Source of the DNA: Bacteroidales bacterium
Lineage (GTDB): Bacteria > Bacteroidota > Bacteroidia > Bacteroidales > Muribaculaceae
Reading direction: 5' to 3'
NCBI GenBank assembly: GCA_900770215.1
Contig: CAAGJW010000078.1
Span: 1 to 64,000 of the forward strand
Length of the DNA: 64,000 bases
In this document: in pieces, positions 24,596-34,044 of the stretch
Layout of the letters: the number at the start of each line of letters is the position of its first letter
Numbering within the stretch: position 1 is the first letter of the stretch
Program-made: the position numbers and the translations under genes
Notes under the pieces: generated by a model
The model's input: only the letters and a program-made list of their open reading frames with translations
The model's database searches: none
Told to the model about the DNA's origin: nothing

Positions 24596-27500
24596 TCAGT
24601 TGCTGCTCAAGATGATGTTGATGAGCGCAGTCACGTCGCTCACGTTGACGATGCCGTCGCCGTTGATGTCGCACACGGCATCGCTATAGCCGGCAGTGCC
24701 CAGCACGCGGTTGATGAGGGCGGTGACATCGGTCACGTTGACCGTGCCGTCGCCGTTCACGTCGCCCGTGGCTGTGGAGCCGCCTGTCACGTTCACGCTT
24801 ATTTTCACACTTGGGCTCACCGTGGGCACGCCGTTGCTGGCGGGCGTGAGCACGGCATCGGTCACCACGGCCGTGTAGGTGCCGTTCTGCTTGCCGGCCA
24901 CAGCCTCGATATAGAGGATTTCGCCTGTGTTACCCGTGAAGGCAAGACCGGTCGAGTCGTTGGCGGTTGCAATCTCCCAGGTCGAAGCATCGATGGCCTT
25001 GGCGCTCACGCGCTGGCCATCGACCATGCGCGCGCTGCCATATACCTTGGCCTTGCCGGCCGTGTCGGTGGCCAGCGTGAAGCCCGAGGGCAGTGTCAAG
25101 AGCAAGCCGAGGGTCGAGATGGTGTCGGCATTGACCATGCTCACGGGCAGCACCACCGTAGCGCCAGCCTGGCAATTGATGGCCTGGGCGGGAGCTGTGA
25201 GATAATTGGGCACAGTGGCGGTCACGGTCATCCAGCACGAGTCGGCCAGGCTCGAGCCGTCGACGGTGGCAGCTTTCACATAGGCATTGCCCGTGGCCAG
25301 GGCAGTGACGAGGCCGGTGGTGTCGACCTTGAGAATTGCGGGGTCGCTCGAGGTCCACACGAGGCGGCCGTTGGTGGCATTGGTAGGCCTCACAGCGGCT
25401 TGGAGCTGGATTGTGGAGCCTTGAGGCATCTTGAGCGCCGAGTGGTTGAGTGCAAGGCTGGTCACTCGTCTTATCACGTTCACCTTGCAGGTGGCGGTGA
25501 GGTTGGAGCCGTCGGTGGTGGTGGCGGTGACGGTGGTAGTGCCCACTTCAAGGCCTTTGACCACTCCGTCGGCCACGGTGGCTGTGCTGGCATTGCTGGT
25601 GGTCCACGCCATCACTTGGTTGTCGGCGCCGGCAGGTTTCACCACGGGTTGAATAGAGCGTTGCTCGCCCACGTTGATGGTGTAGACACTGTCGGTGAAT
25701 TGTATCGACGCTATAGTTTGCAGCAGCGACGGGTTGGTGCCCTTGTCGCCATAGTAGATCTTGAAGTTGTCGATGTAGCAGGCCTGGGTCTTGCTGCCCG
25801 ACGAGAGCACGATGCGGTATTTCACGCCGGTCTCCTTGGAGGTGTTGACCGACCAGTAGATGTCTTCGGTGGTCTTGCCGGGCACTTCCTGCGAGGTGGC
25901 ACCTGCGCCGGTCTTGGCTACCGCCCAGCTGGCTCCACCGTCGGTCGAGGTGTAGAGGGTGAACTTGCAGGCGCTCGAGAGCGGGTTGAAGACCTTGAGC
26001 GACACCTCGTAGGCGTCGTAGTAGGTGGGGCTGCTGATGATGGCGCTGGGCAGCTTCATGGCCACCGAGTGGCTGCCGTCGGCCTTGGTGCTGCCGGGGG
26101 CTGTGACGTTGCTCTTGGTAAACGACCAGTAGGCGTAGTTGCCCAGCACGTTGGCGGCGTTGGTCTTGGTTGTGGTGGCCATCGACTCAAAGTCCTCGAC
26201 ATCGCTCTTGAGCGAGTCGACGTCGGTGACGTTGAAGCTCACCACGCCACCCTGCTCCTTGATGCCCGAGATGATGAGCTGGCTGTTGTCGCCGGCCCAG
26301 TCGACCAGGTTGGCCGTGGTAGAGTTGGTGAGCATGGTCACGCCCGAGGTGCCGGGGAAGGCATCGCTGGCATTGGCGCTGCCCGTGTTGCCGCCGGCAC
26401 GCAACACGATGTAGTAGTTGTGGCTGGGGTTGCAGTTTATCTTGTTGCTGTTCCACACCGAGGCGTTGGTCGAGTCGATGTGGGCCACCAGCATGCCGTG
26501 GCCGGGTGCGGTTACGTCCCAGCCGGTGGGCTGGCGGTTGTCGAGCATGAAATACTCGTTGTTGGTCTTGGTCTTGAGTATGAAGGCCTCGTTGTTGTCC
26601 TGAAGGCCGGCCAGCGAGTACTTGCCCGAGCTGGTGATCACCTTGGGGGTGATGAAGCCCAGCGAGTAGCGCTCCCAGGCACCGTAGCCCACAGGGCGGC
26701 GGCCGTAGTCGTTGTAGCTGCCGCCGGCCATCACACTCCAGGCGTCGGGTGTCTGGCTCTCGCCGCCGCTGCCCGAGTAGTCGGTGTCGTAGAGGTCGGG
26801 CAGGCCCAGCACGTGGCTGAACTCGTGGCAGAAGGTGCCTATGCCGTCGGGTATGGTGTAGCCCTTGTTGGCGACGCCGTAGAGCTCGACCGAGCAGGCG
26901 TAGAGGCCTATTCTCACACCGTCGTGGGTGATGTTGGAGTAGCGGAAGTTGGACTTGTAGGGCCACAGGTAGCTGCTGTTGTTTCCGCTGTAGTTGGAGC
27001 CGTAGCCGGCCACCACAAAGTAGACCATGTCGACATAGCCGTCGCCGTCGTTGTCATACTTGCTGAAGTCGACCGTGCCGTCGAGCTGGTTCATGGCTGC
27101 CTTAAACACGTTGCTCGAGTAGTTGCGGCCGGCCGTGCACGAGTAGTTGACCGTGACGGGGCCCACCACGTCGAATTGCGGGGCAAACTTGCCGTTGCTG
27201 TTCTTGTAGAAGTAGTCGCGCACACTGCCTAGAAACATGCTGCCATAGTTGTTGTAGGAGCCGTCCTCGTTGGTGTAGCCCGAGTAGTTCTCCTCGTTGT
27301 ACATGCGCGTGTAGAACTGCTGGGCATCGCTGCGGGTGAAGGTGCGGTCGTTGTAGTTGACCAGGATGATGAGGCCGTGGAACTTGGAGAAGTCGACGGC
27401 GGGCGTCTTCTGGGCCTGGCTGTCGCGCTTCACACGCTGGGCCTTGCCCTGGGCCATTTCCTGGCTGTCGATGGCATACTTGCTCACGGCGCTCAAGAAG

Positions 27501-27805
27501 GCCGTCTCGCTGGCACTGCGCTGGGCGGCGTCGTGGGCCACTTGCATGCTGGCCTTGAGTGTGCCGGCCTGGGGCAGGGCATAGACGTAGTAGCCGGCTT
27601 CGTTCTTGACGATGGTGTAGCCGTCGGCCGTGGTGTTGAAATTGTAGAACTCGTCGCCGTGTAGCACTACGGTGAGCGTGGTGCCGTCGGGCTGTGTCAC
27701 TGTAGCTGGCTCGGGGCTGGCCGGCACGGCATGCGCCTGCACTGCGGCGAGCGCCACGATGGCCAGGGCCAGCAACCGGTGATGGAATGATAGGAATTTT
27801 TTCAT
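24596..27805 (-). CDS. Secreted M6-type metalloprotease with Ig-like, cohesin-like and dockerin modules
   Basis: 1069 residues from the MKKFLS start; a longer frame begins inside the promoter and is rejected. Signal peptide 1-26. The catalytic region (about 150-440) has GTFCHEFSHVLGLPDLYDTDY with the HExxH zinc motif near residue 326, as in immune-inhibitor-A-like peptidases. Then follow a jelly-roll-like domain ending CYIDNFKIYYG, two bacterial Ig-like (BIG2) domains, a beta-sandwich that looks cohesin-like (about 870-1005), and a C-terminal dockerin with two GDVNGDG/DINGDG calcium loops. It should degrade proteins outside the cell. Own promoter. The function of the dockerin in a genome without visible scaffoldins is open. 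Confidence 0.88.
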   Translation of the reverse strand: MKKFLSFHHRLLALAIVALAAVQAHAVPASPEPATVTQPDGTTLTVVLHGDEFYNFNTTADGYTIVKNEAGYYVYALPQAGTLKASMQVAHDAAQRSASETAFLSAVSKYAIDSQEMAQGKAQRVKRDSQAQKTPAVDFSKFHGLIILVNYNDRTFTRSDAQQFYTRMYNEENYSGYTNEDGSYNNYGSMFLGSVRDYFYKNSNGKFAPQFDVVGPVTVNYSCTAGRNYSSNVFKAAMNQLDGTVDFSKYDNDGDGYVDMVYFVVAGYGSNYSGNNSSYLWPYKSNFRYSNITHDGVRIGLYACSVELYGVANKGYTIPDGIGTFCHEFSHVLGLPDLYDTDYSGSGGESQTPDAWSVMAGGSYNDYGRRPVGYGAWERYSLGFITPKVITSSGKYSLAGLQDNNEAFILKTKTNNEYFMLDNRQPTGWDVTAPGHGMLVAHIDSTNASVWNSNKINCNPSHNYYIVLRAGGNTGSANASDAFPGTSGVTMLTNSTTANLVDWAGDNSQLIISGIKEQGGVVSFNVTDVDSLKSDVEDFESMATTTKTNAANVLGNYAYWSFTKSNVTAPGSTKADGSHSVAMKLPSAIISSPTYYDAYEVSLKVFNPLSSACKFTLYTSTDGGASWAVAKTGAGATSQEVPGKTTEDIYWSVNTSKETGVKYRIVLSSGSKTQACYIDNFKIYYGDKGTNPSLLQTIASIQFTDSVYTINVGEQRSIQPVVKPAGADNQVMAWTTSNASTATVADGVVKGLEVGTTTVTATTTDGSNLTATCKVNVIRRVTSLALNHSALKMPQGSTIQLQAAVRPTNATNGRLVWTSSDPAILKVDTTGLVTALATGNAYVKAATVDGSSLADSCWMTVTATVPNYLTAPAQAINCQAGATVVLPVSMVNADTISTLGLLLTLPSGFTLATDTAGKAKVYGSARMVDGQRVSAKAIDASTWEIATANDSTGLAFTGNTGEILYIEAVAGKQNGTYTAVVTDAVLTPASNGVPTVSPSVKISVNVTGGSTATGDVNGDGTVNVTDVTALINRVLGTAGYSDAVCDINGDGIVNVSDVTALINIILSSN

Positions 27806-27859
27806 GTGTTGTTGTAATGATGATAATTGTGGAGAGAAGACTCTCGTTGTCGATGAGCG

Positions 27860-27867
27860 CAAAGTTA
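27860..27867 (-). promoter_or_regulatory. Promoter of the M6 protease (TAACTTTG, minus)
   Basis: Exact -7 box with TTG 20 bp upstream at 27888-27890, overlapping the terminator of the upstream gene. About 54 nt to the chosen ATG. Confidence 0.75.
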
Positions 27868-27881
27868 GAAATTAATTTTTT

Positions 27882-27921
27882 AAAAAGCAACAGGGCGGCC
27901 ATCGCTTTGATGGCCGCCCTG
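27882..27921 (-). terminator. Rho-independent terminator after the 845-residue secreted protein
   Basis: A 13-bp perfect stem (27891-27903 with 27909-27921), followed on the minus strand by a T-rich run. Confidence 0.88.
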
Positions 27922-27955
27922 AGGTGTTATGTGCCAGTGGGTTGCGTCAGGCTTC

Positions 27956-30493
27956 TCAATTGTTGCTCAAGATGATGTTGATCAGGGCGGTGACGTCGGT
28001 CACGTTCACCTTGCCGTCGCCGTTGAGGTCGCCCGTGGCTGTGTCAACTGGGTTTTGTCCCAGGATGCCGTTGATGAGTGCGGTGACGTCGGTCACGTTC
28101 ACCTTGCCATTGCCGTCGATGTCGCCCTTGAGGGCCGAGGTGCTCTTCACCTCAACGGGCACAAGCTCGAGGGTGGTGGCCGTCTTGCTGGTGTAGAGGC
28201 TCACAAAGCACTTCACGTTGTAGGTGCCGCTCAGCTCGGTAGGCATGGTCACCGTCTTGCTGTACTTGTTGAAGAGTTTCATCTCGACGGTGCCGTCGTT
28301 GATCGTGAAAGTGTTGGCCTTGGCCGTGTCGGCAACGAGGGTGGCGTTCTTCACGAGGATGTAGTGGTGCACCAGGTCTTGCGACACGTCTTCGAGTGCC
28401 ATTTCCTCGGGGGCAACGGGAGTGCCGTCGCCGCTCTTGACCATTGTGCTGTCGACGGGGATGAGCTCCTTGATGCCGTTGTAGCTGGTCCAGTTCATCA
28501 CGGCGCCGGTGATTTGGTCGCCGTTGACAAATTTGTTGGTCACCTGGCCGTAGACGAGGCCATAGGCGCCGGCGCTGTCCTTCACATAGAGGTCGTGGCC
28601 GTTTTGGTAGATGGTGGTGATGGGCTTGGTGAGCTTGGCGTTGATGCCGCTGTTGAGGGCGTAGAGGCCAGCCAGGTTCTCTACCTCGGGCAGGGTGATC
28701 GTGCCGCCGCCGGCCAGGGTGATGGCGGTGACGAGCAGTTGCGGCTTGCTGTTGTGGCTCGAGACGATGGCCGTGATATCATAGGCTGCGGTGAGGTCGG
28801 TGGGCAGGCTCACACCGAAGCTGTTGTAGGCTGCTGCCGTACCGGCGGCATCGGTCACGGTAAGGTTCTTGCCGCTCACTGCGCTCAGTGTCACGTTGCT
28901 CAGTTTCACATAGTGGCCCCAGTTGGCAGCGGTCACGATGGCTGTGGTGGCTGCGTCGGGGGCAATGGGACTGTTGCTCTTGGCGGCTTGGAAGCCCTCG
29001 AGCGGAGCTTTCATCTCGGGGCCGTCGTTGTAGGTCACCTTGGTACCGCTGAAGCCGCCGGGTATCACGTCGCCGTTCTTGTAGCTCTGGCCGGTGGTGC
29101 CGTAGATGCACAGGTAGCCCGTGGCGTCTTTCACATAGAGGTTGCTGCCGCTGGTGTAGTACACGCTCACGTCGCCCTTGATGGCCGACACGGTGCTGTC
29201 GGCAAGGGCCTTGTAGGCGGCGATGTTGGCCACACCGTCGGTGCTGGTGGTGTCGCCGGCGCCCACAATCTTGGTGGGCAGCACTTGATACACGGTGTTG
29301 GTTTTGCCATAGGAGCCAACGATGCCATACACGTCGACGTTGACCGAGTCGCCCTTGGCGCTGAAGCCGCCCATGCTGGTGTAGCAGCCTGCGGTGCCGC
29401 TGTTGTCGGTGATGGTCTTGTGAGCATAGCTGGTGTTGGCGCCCTTGATGAGCACATAGTGGGCAAAGTAGTCGGCGGCCACGTCGCTCACTTGTATCAC
29501 TTCGGGCTCGATGGGCGTGTTGCTCGATGCGGCCTGGAAGCCACTGGTGCTCGACACGCTCAGCTCGGGCTCGCCGTTGTACTTGGTGCGCGTGCCCGTG
29601 AAGCCGGCGGGTATCACGTCGCCGTTTTTATACTTCTGGGCGATGGTGCCGTAGATGTAGGCATAGCCGCTGGCATCTTTCACATAGAGGTTCTTGCCGT
29701 TGTGGGCCAGCACGTTGACGGGACTGGTGAAGCGCACCACGGCGCCGCTGTCGGCTGCCTGGTAGGCGGCAATGTTGGCCACGTCGGTGGCGGTGCCAAA
29801 TGCATAGGTTGCTGTAGTGACAGCGCTCTTGATCTCGCCCTTGATGGCGATGGCCTTGACGGTGGTGTTGGCGCTTATCGTGATGGGGCTGGTGTAGGGC
29901 GTGCTGCTGGCCGTGGGCTCATCGCCGCTGGTGGTGTAGTAGATGCTCGCACCAGCCGAGCTGGTCGACATCGAGAGCTCGAAGGGCGAGTAGTAGGTGC
30001 CGGCCGGGTGGCTGAAGGCCGGGGCGCTCACGGTCTCGGTGCCGCCGTTGCCGTAGGTGATCACCAGCTTCTGGAAGCGGAAGTGGCCGCTGGTGGCGGT
30101 GTTGGTGAGCGTGATGCTCGTGGCCGAGCCCGTCCAGGTGGTCGAGGTCGGGTCGTAGCTGCCTGCGCTCACGGTGCAGTTGCTGGCCGTGGGCACATAG
30201 GCATTGTTCTTGTAGGTGTCGAAGGTGAACACGATCTTGGAAATGGTCTCGGTGGCACTGATGGTGAGCGTGCCGCCGCCATAGAGGCGCACGGCAGTGC
30301 CCAGGGTGTAGTACTTGGGAGCATTCCTGCCTGTGCCCTTGTCGAAGGTGAGGGTGGCCTTGGTGCCCTTGACGGTTGTGACATCTTGCTGGTTGGTATA
30401 GCCCTGGGCGGTGAGGTCGATGGTCTCCTCGTCGGCCCAAGCCATGCTTGCAACGCACAAGCACATCACAAGAAGTGTAAAGATTTTCTTCAT
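27956..30493 (-). CDS. Large secreted multi-repeat protein with dockerin
   Basis: 845 residues with a signal peptide (1-20, SMAWA). An N-terminal beta domain (about 25-145) is followed by a chitobiase/hexosaminidase C-terminal-like Ig domain (about 155-235) with PAGTYYSPFELSMS and ASIYYTTSGDEPT. Then come three tandem OB-like repeats, each with a NLYVKDASGY-type strand and YKNGDVIPxGFxGT. The C-terminus is a type-I-like dockerin with GDIDGNGKVNVTDVTALING and GDLNGDGKVNVTDVTALIN. No catalytic residues are seen, so it is more likely a binding or structural surface protein. Divergent from the TPR gene to its right. Confidence 0.85.
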   Translation of the reverse strand: MKKIFTLLVMCLCVASMAWADEETIDLTAQGYTNQQDVTTVKGTKATLTFDKGTGRNAPKYYTLGTAVRLYGGGTLTISATETISKIVFTFDTYKNNAYVPTASNCTVSAGSYDPTSTTWTGSATSITLTNTATSGHFRFQKLVITYGNGGTETVSAPAFSHPAGTYYSPFELSMSTSSAGASIYYTTSGDEPTASSTPYTSPITISANTTVKAIAIKGEIKSAVTTATYAFGTATDVANIAAYQAADSGAVVRFTSPVNVLAHNGKNLYVKDASGYAYIYGTIAQKYKNGDVIPAGFTGTRTKYNGEPELSVSSTSGFQAASSNTPIEPEVIQVSDVAADYFAHYVLIKGANTSYAHKTITDNSGTAGCYTSMGGFSAKGDSVNVDVYGIVGSYGKTNTVYQVLPTKIVGAGDTTSTDGVANIAAYKALADSTVSAIKGDVSVYYTSGSNLYVKDATGYLCIYGTTGQSYKNGDVIPGGFSGTKVTYNDGPEMKAPLEGFQAAKSNSPIAPDAATTAIVTAANWGHYVKLSNVTLSAVSGKNLTVTDAAGTAAAYNSFGVSLPTDLTAAYDITAIVSSHNSKPQLLVTAITLAGGGTITLPEVENLAGLYALNSGINAKLTKPITTIYQNGHDLYVKDSAGAYGLVYGQVTNKFVNGDQITGAVMNWTSYNGIKELIPVDSTMVKSGDGTPVAPEEMALEDVSQDLVHHYILVKNATLVADTAKANTFTINDGTVEMKLFNKYSKTVTMPTELSGTYNVKCFVSLYTSKTATTLELVPVEVKSTSALKGDIDGNGKVNVTDVTALINGILGQNPVDTATGDLNGDGKVNVTDVTALINIILSNN

Positions 30494-30552
30494 TGTTAGA
30501 GTAGTTTATGAATTGTTGAATGAGATTAATCAAGTTTTTCTTGAATGGGGTG

Positions 30553-30560
30553 CAAAATTA
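30553..30560 (-). promoter_or_regulatory. -7 promoter box (TAATTTTG, minus)
   Basis: Exact TAnnTTTG match about 60 nt upstream of the 845-residue protein. Nothing else is seen between here and 30741. Confidence 0.7.
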
Positions 30561-30741
30561 GCTATAAGTTTTCAATTTTCACAATTTTATCTCTTGAAAT
30601 TCAGGTAAAAATCGATGACCGAGGGCCTGTGCGCCTCACGGGTGCGGGCGGCCCGTCGAGCGTGCCGTGGCACCCTGCTTTGCTGTTTCTTAAAAAAGCC
30701 TTATTTTGCCGTCGTTTGGGGGCTCGTTTGATAATTATCGT

Positions 30742-30749
30742 TATATTTG
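30742..30749 (+). promoter_or_regulatory. -7 promoter box (TATATTTG)
   Basis: Exact match about 105 nt before the ATG of the TPR protein. The leader contains short GC-rich stems but no ORF. Confidence 0.65.
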
Positions 30750-30854
30750 TACGTTAATTGGACAACATGTGGGAGTGAGGCCCCTTGGCCCCGTTAGGCA
30801 GTGGGGAAAGGGCGCGGGAAGTGCTGGGTTCTCCTCCCTGATAATAAAAATATT

Positions 30855-33800
30855 ATGAAACTTAAGACCGTATTATTGACTACGAGCCTTGCCATGCCGG
30901 CATTGCTGGGTGCACAACCTGCCGTGATGAACACGGGCGCCGCCGGCTATCTTGAGCGAGGCAAACTCATGTATGAGAGCCGCAACTACGTGGGAGCCAT
31001 CGACCAGCTCTCGCACTTGGGCAGCCTGCCGGCCGACGCGCAGGCCCGTGAAGAGGCCCACTACTACATCGCGCTGAGCAAGATGGAGCGCGATGAGCGC
31101 GACGCCCTCGAGACGTTGCTGGCCTTCACCCGCAATTATCCCTCGTCGCAGTATATACAAGACGTGACCATGCGCATAGGCAACTACTACTTCTACAAGG
31201 GCGACTACGGCGAGGCCCTGGTGGCCTTCTCGCGGGTGCGCGACCGCGCTCTCGACGGCGACCTCAACGAGGACCTGCTCTACCGCATGGCCTATTGCGA
31301 CTTGCAGCTGGGTAACTACAGCGATGCCCGCGCCCTCTATGCCCGCCTCAAGGGCACCAAGCGCTACGACGAGGCCACCAAGTTCTATGAGGCCTACATC
31401 GACTATGCCGGCAAGCGCTATGACGAGGCCTACGACAAGTTCCGCCAGGTGGAGCGCACGGGCGACCTGGGCTACCAGAGCCAGTACTACATGTGCCAGA
31501 TCGACTACACCCGCAAGCAATATGACAAAGTGATATCGCTGGGCCAGTCGCTGCTCAGCGACGAGGCCAATGCCTACTTTGAGCCCGAGATCAACCGCCT
31601 GGTGGGCGAGAGCTTCTATCACCAGGGCAACGATGCCAAGGCCCGCGACTACCTGAACAAGTACATCACCACCACTCAGGACCCCGTGATGCGCAGCGCC
31701 GCCTATGCCCTGGGCGTGATGGACTACCGCTCGGGCGACTACCGCAGCTCGATCAAAAACCTGGGGCAGGTGACTGCCGTCGACGACGAGATGGCGCAGA
31801 GTGCCTATCTCTACCTGGGACAGAACGAGTTGAGGCTCAAGGATGTGAAATCGGCCGCCATGGCCTTTGAGAAAGCTGCCGGTATGGACTACAACAAGAC
31901 TGTGAAGGAGACGGCTTTCTACAACTATGCCGTGACCCAGGCCAAGGGCAGCACCACCCCCTTCGGCAGCAGTATCACCCTGTTTGAGAAATTCCTCAAC
32001 GACTATCCAGGGTCGAAATACACCAGCCAGGTCGAGGACTACTTGGTCGATGCCTACATGAACTCGGGCGACTACGGCAAGGCCCTGGCCAGCATCAACC
32101 ACATCAAGAACCCTGGCGCCAAGGTGCTCAAAGCCAAGCAAAACGTGCTCTACAACCTGGGCGTGCAGGCCTTGCAGAAGGGAAAGCGCAAGACGGCTGC
32201 CGACTACCTGCGCCAGGCCATCGCCGTGGGCGCCTACGACAAGAAAATACAGAACGAGAGCCGCCTGTGGCTGGCCCAGACCCAATATGACAACTCCAGC
32301 TACAAGGAGACGGTGAAGACGCTCAACACCTACCTGGGCAACGCCTCGCGCCGCGACGACAACTACGGCAAGGCCTACTACGACTTGGGCTACGCCCAGT
32401 ACAAGCTCAAGAACTACACGGCCGCCCGCGAGGCATTTCAGAAGGCCGTGAACAGCGGCAAGCTCGACAAGGCCCTCGTGGCCGACGCCTACGACCGCAT
32501 AGGCGACACCTACTACTATGCCGCCGACTTCACCAACGCCGAGGCCAGCTACAACCGCGCCATTGCCAACAACACGGGCAATGCCGACGGCTCGATGCTC
32601 GACAAGGCCATGATGGCGGGCTACAACAAGAATTATCAGAGCAAAATCGACCAGCTCGACGCACTGCTCGAGAAGTATCCCACCTCGGCCAAGGCCCCCA
32701 CGGCCCTGCTCGAGAAGGGACGCGCCCTGGAGACGCTGGGCCGCAACAAGGAGGCTGTGGCGGCCTACACGCAGCTCTACAACTCCTATCCCAAGGTGGC
32801 CGAGGCACGCCAGGGCCTGTTGCAGCTGGCTGTGCTCGAGAAGCACCTGGGCAACATCGACCAGGCTGTGACGGCCTACAAGAAGGTGATAAAAAATGCA
32901 CCCTCCAGCGACGAGGCCCGGGTGGCTGCCGACGACTTGAAGAGCATCTATGCCGACCGCGGCCAGCTGGCCGACTATGCCCGCTTCATCCAGTCGGTGC
33001 CCGGCGCTCCGCAGTTTGACGTCAACGATGCCGACCGCCTCACCTTTGCTGCGGCCGAGAAGGCCGTCACGGCCAGCAAGCCCAGCATCGCCAAGATGCA
33101 CAACTACCTGCGCGACTATCCCAATGGTGCCTATGCCGGCAATGCCAAGTACTATATAGGCCGCTTCAACTATGAGAACGGCGACTACAACAACGCCATC
33201 ACCTATCTCGACCAAGCCCTCGACATGGGCCGCGACGCCTCCTATGCCGAGGACGCCCTGGCCATGAAGAGCGACATTCTCACCCGCCAGGGCAAGGTGG
33301 CCGAGGCCATCGACACCTACAAGAGCATCGTCGAGAAGTCGAGCAGCGACGACAACCGCCTCTCGGCCCAGCTGGGCATCTTGCGCGGCAGCCAGAAGCT
33401 GGAGCGGTGGAGCGATGTGGTGACTACCGCCGACGCCCTCTTGCAGAACCCCAACCTCACCGCCGCCGAGAAGAGCGAGACGCGCCTCGACCGCGCTGTG
33501 GCCCTGGCCCGGTTGGGCCGCACTGCCGAGGCCGAGACCGAGCTCAAGGCCATGAGTGCCGACGTCACCAGCGAGAGCGGCAGCCATGCAGCCTATGAGC
33601 TGGCACGCCTGCAATACAACGCTGGCAACTACAAGACGGCCGAGAAGCTCACCAATGCCCTCCTGGGCTCGGGTTCGCCCCACGCCTACTGGATAGCCAA
33701 GGCCTACATCCTGCTCAGCGACATCTACCTCAAGCAGGGCCGCACCACCGAGGCCCGCGAGTATCTCGAGAGCCTGCGCTCCAACTATCCTGGCAAGGAG

Positions 33801-33980
33801 AAGGAAATCTTTGCCGAGATCGACTCGCGCCTGGCACGCCTGGGCAGCAAGACGACAGCCCCGGCCACCAAGAGCACGGGCAAGACATCGAAGTCGAAGG
33901 CCAGCAACCGCAACGCCAACTCGAGTGCCGACAACAAGGCCGCCACGACCACTGGCAAGCGCTCGCGCAACAACCGGTGA
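30855..33980 (+). CDS. Large exported tetratricopeptide-repeat protein
   Basis: 1041 residues from MKLKTVLL; a longer frame from 30801 lacks a signal-like start. Signal peptide 1-20 (LLGAQ). The body is a long array of helical TPR-type repeats with recurring patterns such as YYxGDYGEALVAFSRV, YAQYKLKNYTAAREAFQKA and YYIGRFNYENGDYNNAITYL. The last 45 residues are a low-complexity Thr/Ser/Lys/Asn tail. It probably acts as a periplasmic scaffold. The next gene, 64 nt downstream, encodes an outer-membrane barrel, so the two likely form a complex. Confidence 0.85.
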   Translation: MKLKTVLLTTSLAMPALLGAQPAVMNTGAAGYLERGKLMYESRNYVGAIDQLSHLGSLPADAQAREEAHYYIALSKMERDERDALETLLAFTRNYPSSQYIQDVTMRIGNYYFYKGDYGEALVAFSRVRDRALDGDLNEDLLYRMAYCDLQLGNYSDARALYARLKGTKRYDEATKFYEAYIDYAGKRYDEAYDKFRQVERTGDLGYQSQYYMCQIDYTRKQYDKVISLGQSLLSDEANAYFEPEINRLVGESFYHQGNDAKARDYLNKYITTTQDPVMRSAAYALGVMDYRSGDYRSSIKNLGQVTAVDDEMAQSAYLYLGQNELRLKDVKSAAMAFEKAAGMDYNKTVKETAFYNYAVTQAKGSTTPFGSSITLFEKFLNDYPGSKYTSQVEDYLVDAYMNSGDYGKALASINHIKNPGAKVLKAKQNVLYNLGVQALQKGKRKTAADYLRQAIAVGAYDKKIQNESRLWLAQTQYDNSSYKETVKTLNTYLGNASRRDDNYGKAYYDLGYAQYKLKNYTAAREAFQKAVNSGKLDKALVADAYDRIGDTYYYAADFTNAEASYNRAIANNTGNADGSMLDKAMMAGYNKNYQSKIDQLDALLEKYPTSAKAPTALLEKGRALETLGRNKEAVAAYTQLYNSYPKVAEARQGLLQLAVLEKHLGNIDQAVTAYKKVIKNAPSSDEARVAADDLKSIYADRGQLADYARFIQSVPGAPQFDVNDADRLTFAAAEKAVTASKPSIAKMHNYLRDYPNGAYAGNAKYYIGRFNYENGDYNNAITYLDQALDMGRDASYAEDALAMKSDILTRQGKVAEAIDTYKSIVEKSSSDDNRLSAQLGILRGSQKLERWSDVVTTADALLQNPNLTAAEKSETRLDRAVALARLGRTAEAETELKAMSADVTSESGSHAAYELARLQYNAGNYKTAEKLTNALLGSGSPHAYWIAKAYILLSDIYLKQGRTTEAREYLESLRSNYPGKEKEIFAEIDSRLARLGSKTTAPATKSTGKTSKSKASNRNANSSADNKAATTTGKRSRNNR

Positions 33981-34044
33981 TGCCCACTCTCGTGCACATA
34001 GGTTCTAAAAGTATAGTTTTCAAGTATTCTCGAAATAGTTTTTT

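Noticed and set aside
24350..27232. 960-residue plus-strand frame opposite the M6 protease
   Set aside because: Composition is antisense-like; the minus strand encodes a complete secreted protease with promoter and terminator.
27806..27862. Upstream extension of the M6 protease
   Set aside because: It includes the -7 box and would bury the signal peptide.
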